Assembly: GCA_026027325.1 (NCBI GenBank)
Contig: JAMSLZ010000003.1
Coordinates: forward strand, 3,348,001 to 3,412,000
Origin: Actinomucor elegans
Lineage: Eukaryota > Mucoromycota > Mucoromycetes > Mucorales > Mucoraceae
Reading direction: 5' to 3'
DNA: 64,000 nt
Positions 59,646 through 64,000 of this stretch are shown here, piece by piece (the stretch's first letter is position 1; the number at the start of each line of letters is the position of its first letter). Position numbers and translations under genes: made by a program. The notes under the pieces were generated by a model, which made no database searches, was not told where the DNA came from, and worked only from the letters and a program-made list of their open reading frames with translations.

Positions 59646-59850
59646 TATTGGTTTTTTCCAAACGGTTTGCGCATCAGATTTTTTTTTTTGCGCTCCGAAT
59701 TTTTTTTTTTGCGTCCCCGAATTTTTTTTTTGCGCACAAGGATTTAATTTTTTGCGTACCTAGTTTTTTTTTTTGCGCATCAGATTTTTTCAGTTTGCGC
59801 ATAAGTTTTCTAGTTTGCGTGCTTATTCTTCTCAGGATTTTTAAAAGTTT
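59646..59850 (+). repeat. Left TIR with phased GCG iterons
   Basis: GCGC or GCGT tetramers begin at 59669, 59690, 59711, 59732, 59754, 59775, 59797 and 59817: steps of 21, 21, 21, 22, 21, 22, 20. Most are preceded by a T tract of 6-11 nt. Confidence 0.9.
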
Positions 59851-59868
59851 TATTTATAACATAATTTA

Positions 59869-61329
59869 CTAAAGCATTGGCTCAAGAGTCAAACACCTAT
59901 CAAAAAATGAAACAGAATGCTTAATCCAGTTGTGACAGTCTTCCACAGTAACCTGTTTTGCTGACTCAATAATCCTAGCACTCAAATTATCTGTTGCTGT
60001 GAGACAGTCTCTCTTTACGCCAGCTTTAACTTTCGACCAAAAAAGTTCAATTGGATTTAGGAAAGGTGAGTAAGGAGGCAAGTAAACAGCTTTATATCCG
60101 CGACTTTCAATGAGTTCTTGGACAGCAGCGACTTTGTGTATAGCAGCGTTATCTAAGATAAGATAGCGACCAGACATTTCATGCTCATCAAGTGTATCCA
60201 TAACATTACTGATAAATTGCAAGAAGTGCTCGCTTCGTGTACCAATTCTTGCGTTTGCCTTCGATACTTCAGCTGCTTCACCATCATCTCTCTTTCTCTT
60301 CTTATTGGAAGCGCCTTTCTTCTGGACAGCCTTTGGCTTGCGCAAAGTTAAGTCAATAACTCCTTTCTCGCATATTGCCCCAATTATAGTGATCGTAATT
60401 CCCCTGTTTGAAGGAAGTACGATTTTAGCTGGTAGTCCCCGCTTGGATCTACCGAAATTTCGTCTGATGTGCATATTAAATCCTGCCTCGTCAATAAAAA
60501 CGCAGTTGCCAAACCAATTCATTTCCTTATCACCCATCCACTCCAATACTCTCTCTCTTCGTTGCTTTAAAGTATTCTCAGAATTCCTCGCAGCAACAAT
60601 TTTATCCAACTTCTTGAGGGTGAGGGACGCATGCTGAACAAGATGCTTATGAAGACCGGAAAGGGTGATCGACTGAATGTCTGGGAAAGCGGAAAGTAAT
60701 GCATCTCTTGCCTCCCATAAAACAGCGGCAGCAGCAGTGTCATAATATTGACAAAGGAAGTCGGTATGCTTTGGCTCAAGCTTCCGATTATTCCCTCCCA
60801 GACGTGATACTTTTTTGGTACCTGGCAAACGCTTCTCCTCATCATCTTTGTATGTTTTCACATAATGTTGGGCTGTTCTTACAACGATACCCACAGTTAG
60901 TCCTGCTTGTCTTGCAGACATCCCTTGTTCGATGACAAGATCAAGCAGTTCTTGTACTTGAAGTGCTGAGTAAGAGCGATATGGGCCTCTGGTCTTTTTA
61001 GCAGTCGTAGTCTTGGAGGCGGTTCTTAGTTTACTTTCTACTACTTGTTGACTCGTTGTCGCCTCTTGTTGACTAGCTATAGGCGTTTCTTGTGAATACT
61101 TGAGAAAAGCCTGAAAGCTACCGAAATCCATTATCCTTTTTATGTCTGGCTCAGCTTCTTTGACAGGCTTCTTCTCATCTACACCTAGTTGCCATTCGTG
61201 CCATTCTAAGGCAGTGGTTTCATACAAATCCATTTGAACTTCTTCTTCTACTTCCATTGCAGTAACTTCAGGAATTTCATCAATAATGTTGAAGCAATGC
61301 ATGTATTCATGGGGAACATTATTACACAT
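59869..61329 (-). CDS. Tc1/mariner-superfamily DD34E transposase
   Basis: 486 residues without intron from the ATG at 61329, the first ATG inside the element after the TIR. N-terminal helix-turn-helix at ~120-160 (LQVQELLDLVIEQGMSARQA, TVGIVVRTAQHYVK) for DNA binding. A second domain at ~185-240 ends in GLHKHLVQHASLTLKK. The catalytic RNase H-like domain has D280 (VFIDEAGFN), D393 (YLILDNAAIH) and E428 (YLPPYSPFLNPIELFW), with 34 residues between the last two. Residues ~331-360 form a basic insert (KKRKRD) that could be a nuclear signal. An uninterrupted frame runs upstream through the TIR to 61602, outside the element, but that text is Phe-rich TIR translation and is not expected to belong to the protein. 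Confidence 0.92.
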   Translation of the reverse strand: MCNNVPHEYMHCFNIIDEIPEVTAMEVEEEVQMDLYETTALEWHEWQLGVDEKKPVKEAEPDIKRIMDFGSFQAFLKYSQETPIASQQEATTSQQVVESKLRTASKTTTAKKTRGPYRSYSALQVQELLDLVIEQGMSARQAGLTVGIVVRTAQHYVKTYKDDEEKRLPGTKKVSRLGGNNRKLEPKHTDFLCQYYDTAAAAVLWEARDALLSAFPDIQSITLSGLHKHLVQHASLTLKKLDKIVAARNSENTLKQRRERVLEWMGDKEMNWFGNCVFIDEAGFNMHIRRNFGRSKRGLPAKIVLPSNRGITITIIGAICEKGVIDLTLRKPKAVQKKGASNKKRKRDDGEAAEVSKANARIGTRSEHFLQFISNVMDTLDEHEMSGRYLILDNAAIHKVAAVQELIESRGYKAVYLPPYSPFLNPIELFWSKVKAGVKRDCLTATDNLSARIIESAKQVTVEDCHNWIKHSVSFFDRCLTLEPML

Positions 61330-61334
61330 TTTTA

Positions 61335-61538
61335 CTTTAAAAAACTTGAGAAAAGAACAAGCACGTAAACTAAAAAAACTTATGCGCAAACTGAAAAAAT
61401 CTGATGCGCAAAAAAAAAAACTAGGTACGCAAAAAATTAAATCCTTGTGCGCAAAAAAAAAATTCGGGGACGCAAAAAAAAAAATTCGGAGCGCAAAAAA
61501 AAAAATCTGATGCGCAAACCGTTTGGAAAAAACCAATA
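61335..61538 (-). repeat. Right TIR with phased GCG iterons
   Basis: Inverted copy of the left TIR; the inner ~40 bp (61335-61377) differ, and the innermost GCGT has become ACGT here. Confidence 0.9.
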
Positions 61539-61540
61539 TA

Positions 61541-61725
61541 GCTTGAAATTTTAAATATGGGAGACAAAAATGCAGTTTAAATTTGTACCTACCCACCCGC
61601 ATTTTGGCACTGTATTTCGGAATTACAATTAGATTTGATAAAAATATTAAAAAATTAACAAATACTCTGATAAGTATAAATGAGAAATTGCACCTTTAAA
61701 AAGAAGCTTATATTTTCAAAAGGAT

Positions 61726-61771
<46 letters not shown>

Positions 61772-61935
61772 AAAAAAAAAAAAAGCATAATCTAAGATTA
61801 CATTGATCGTTTTCTTAAAAAAATTGCCAGATCTTAAAATAGGCCCTGATTGGTCAGCTGAGATAGAAAATTTCGAAAAGGAATGGGAAGCGTCTTGCCT
61901 TGCCTCTCTTTTAACATTCATTGAGTTATATATAA
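61541..61935. promoter_or_regulatory. Transporter promoter with T40 tract
   Basis: Contains T40 (61728-61767) then AATT and A13, which may exclude nucleosomes, and CCCTGATTGG-type CCAAT text on the minus sense (61845-61854, GATTGG). A TATATATAAAT (61926-61936) abuts the chosen ATG, too close to act as TATA box for it. The transposon inserted only ~400 bp upstream of this gene. Confidence 0.5.
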
Positions 61936-63814
61936 ATGCTGCCCGAAACTCATGTCAATAAGCAACACTACGAACGTATTCCTTCTGTGGGAGATAATAG
62001 CGACTCTTTTACAGACGTGATTTCAGTCGAGAAGAGAACTTTTTTTGTATATTATCTTGTCTTTTGCGTGTGTATTGGCGGATTCTTGTTTGGCTATGAT
62101 ACAGGAGGTAACCTTGCATAATACTCGATTAAAATAGCTTTTAACAAACTTGTTAATAGTGATATCTGGAGCATTACAACCACTGCAACAAGATTTTATT
62201 ATGTCCACGAGTCAGAAAGAATGGATTGTTGGAGGAACTACACTTGGGGCAATTTTTGGTGGTTTTTTCGCAGGACTAGTAATGTATAACCATTCTAATA
62301 TGTCAAGTTACTAACTATGTGTTCTTTAGTTATCCGACAAGTTTGGTAGAAAAGTAAGCTAATTTCCTTACCTTGGTAGTACTCTTTTATTTACACAAAA
62401 TATAAAGCCTTTAGTGATATGTGCTGCATTTATATTCACCATTGGTTCACTGTTATTAACTTTGGCTACCAGTTACATAACGTTGCTGCTTGGTCGGCTT
62501 GTAGTTGGTTTAGGTGTAGGTATTGCTTCTATGATTATACCCGTTTACATCAGCGAGATCGCACCTAAAAGTCTTCGGGGTCAATTAACTACACTCAATA
62601 CATTCAGTATTACTTTTGGTCAAGTTATTGCATATGTGATCAATATTATTTACGCAGAAAAGCCTAGTGGTTGGCGATACATGTTTGGTATAGGTGCCCT
62701 ACCTGCTATCATTCAATTGGTTGTGATGCCATTTATGCCGGAAAGCCCACGTCGAATGGTCGCAAACAATAACTTGGCACTTGCCAAGCAAACTTACCAA
62801 AGAATATACGGTCCCACTGTTACAGAACAATTCATTGACCGAGAAATTGAGAGTATTCAAGAAGATATGCTCCAAAGTAGCTTAGGCTCTTATAAAGATT
62901 TCTTGAACCATCAACATATGAAGCCATTGTTAATAGGTATCACTCATTAAATACATTGTTTTCTGAAATTAACTCCTTATCATATAGCTTGTATGCTTCA
63001 GGCTGCTCAACAACTGTCCGGCTTTAACACAGCCATGTACTACGCAGCAACTATCTTGCAAATGGCTGGATTCAAAGATCACCGAAACTCTACTATGGTC
63101 GCACTGATCGTCGCTGTAACAAATATGCTTTTTACAATGATTGCAGTTACTATCATTGACAAAGCAGGACGACGTCGGATTCTTATTGTTACTGTACTAT
63201 TAATGATTATCAGTTTATTTGTACTAGGCGGTTCTTTTGCTGTACAGCAAGAAGGGTTTATACCAAAACAAGCCAGCTGTGAACAATACGCGAAACACTG
63301 TTCTCGGTGTCTGTTGGATGATCGTTGTGGCTGGTCCATGGAGCAAAGCACTTGTATGCATCTTGGGGGTAATCTAACGCAATCAGCTATCGAGTTAGCG
63401 TGTCCTCAAAAGTCAACAGACGGCATTATTACATTTGTGTTGTTATTTTCATTAACAGCGTATGTAGCAAGTTATGCTTTGGGATTAGGCTATGTGCCCT
63501 GGATTATTCAGAGTGAACTATTTACGTTGTCTCTACGTGGTAAAGCCAACGGCATTGCTACTGCAACGAATTGGGTTTGCAATTTGATGGTTGCATCCAC
63601 GTTCTTGTCGATGACGAATGTGCTCTCAGCAGCAGGTACCTTTTGGCTCTATGCTTCTATCTCGATTGTTCTATGGCTAGCCATGATTCGATGGTTACCT
63701 GAGGTATAAATATAGCGTTTCATATTGTTTGGACCAATGTAGTACTAATATGCTTATAAATAGACTTCTGGAAAGTCTTTGGAAGATATCAGTGCTTTAT
63801 TCACAAAGACATAA
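61936..63814 (+). CDS. MFS myo-inositol/sugar transporter with Cys-rich loop (HMIT/INT-like)
   Basis: Six exons (61936-62107, 62160-62278, 62330-62353, 62408-62936, 62988-63703, 63764-63814) give 536 residues and twelve expected membrane helices. Sugar-porter motifs: GGFLFGYDTGVISGAL, LSDKFGRK, ISEIAPKSLRGQL, PESPRR, AAQQLSGFNTAMYYAATILQ, DKAGRRR. The loop between helices 9 and 10 has six or more cysteines (CEQYAKHCSRCLLDDRCGW, then CMHLGG, ELACPQ). This resembles the loop of human HMIT (SLC2A13) and plant INT2/INT4, so proton-coupled inositol uptake is the best guess. Acceptor at 62408, not the nearer AG at 62414, keeps GRKPLVICAAF in frame. The C-terminus is short (TSGKSLEDISALFTKT). Confidence 0.88.
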
Positions 63815-64000
63815 AATCGTGGTTAGTTACCAAAAGATGTTGTATTCTATGTATGATGGAGCATGTAATTAAACAAGTTTAATAAAAGGAGAGTACAGAA
63901 GGGATATTACATGTATAGTTGGCATATTTATAGGGATATATCTTTATCTATATATATATATTATAAAGTATACTTTACGCATAGATCGTTGTTTGTTATC
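63815..64000. other. 3' flank of the transporter
   Basis: AT-rich 3' UTR-like DNA with AATAAAAGG (63880) and TA repeats to the window edge. Confidence 0.4.

Larger units (their letters stand above)
59646..61538. mobile_element. Complete Tc1/mariner-type transposon with long repeat-rich TIRs
   Basis: 1,893 bp bounded by TATTGGTTTTTTCCAAACGG on the left and its exact reverse complement on the right, with a TA target duplication on each side (59644-59645 and 61539-61540). The terminal inverted repeats are identical for ~160 bp (59646-59806 versus 61378-61538), including six homopolymer runs of 6-11 nt, then diverge over the next ~40 bp. One intact transposase gene fills the middle on the minus strand. 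Identical ends, TA duplication and an open gene point to very recent insertion. Confidence 0.92.

Noticed and set aside
59646..59850. Regularly spaced short repeats resembling a CRISPR array
   Set aside because: Spacing (21 bp) has no room for repeat plus spacer, the copies are parts of an inverted-repeat transposon end, and the host is a eukaryote.
61330..61602. 577-codon version of the transposase starting outside the element
   Set aside because: The added N-terminus is translated TIR and flanking DNA; the first ATG inside the TIRs (61329) gives a normal-size transposase.

Overview
This is eukaryotic nuclear DNA from a filamentous fungus, most likely of the Mucoromycota (Mucorales). The signs are AT-rich intergenic DNA full of homopolymers, many short introns (about 45-75 bp, GTA.. 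to ..TAG), single-gene transcription units on both strands, fungal versions of conserved eukaryotic genes, and long glutamine and asparagine runs in regulators. I cannot fix the genus. Exon structures were built by hand; for every complete spliced gene the exon lengths add up to a multiple of three.

Layout: 1-5.7 kb holds the 3' end of exocyst SEC5, a cell-wall-integrity type MAPKK and a Sel1-repeat protein. 6.1-7.2 kb is a graveyard of Tc1/mariner transposase fragments. 7.8-20.3 kb is gene-dense: SAGA subunit SPT20 with a huge Gln-Ala tract, an F-BAR/SH3 protein, the YEATS protein YAF9, an arrestin-type adaptor and alpha-SNAP (SEC17). 20.3-24.5 kb has few or no genes. 24.6-39.2 kb carries a sphingolipid delta4-desaturase, CSTF1/CstF-50, an RCC1-type Ran exchange factor head-to-head with an MDP-1 phosphatase, a membrane-anchored double amidohydrolase, a Rab11-type GTPase and the tRNA-thiolation protein CTU2. 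40.6-49 kb carries a glycosyltransferase-like/polyuronate-lyase-like fusion, Xaa-Pro aminopeptidase P and mitochondrial acyl carrier protein. 50.8-59.1 kb has a FoP/CHTOP-like RNA-export candidate, a small secreted Cys-rich protein, tRNA-Ala, the GPI mannosyltransferase SMP3 and an SSXT (SS18-like) coactivator. 59.6-61.5 kb is a complete, apparently very young Tc1/mariner-type transposon. The window ends with a myo-inositol/sugar transporter.

Most genes are housekeeping and do not form one pathway. Loose themes are secretory traffic and wall building (SEC5, SEC17, Rab11, SMP3, the lyase fusion, MAPKK, F-BAR, Sel1) and chromatin/RNA work (SPT20, YAF9, SSXT, RCC1, CSTF1, CHTOP-like, CTU2).

Best leads: (i) the membrane-anchored GT/alginate-lyase-type fusion; (ii) the transposon whose identical inverted repeats are built of A/T-tract-GCG units about every 21 bp; (iii) a C-terminal PIP-box-like motif on MDP-1; (iv) an amidohydrolase with a degenerate second copy of itself; (v) a family of about 70-bp dispersed noncoding repeats, at least 15 copies.
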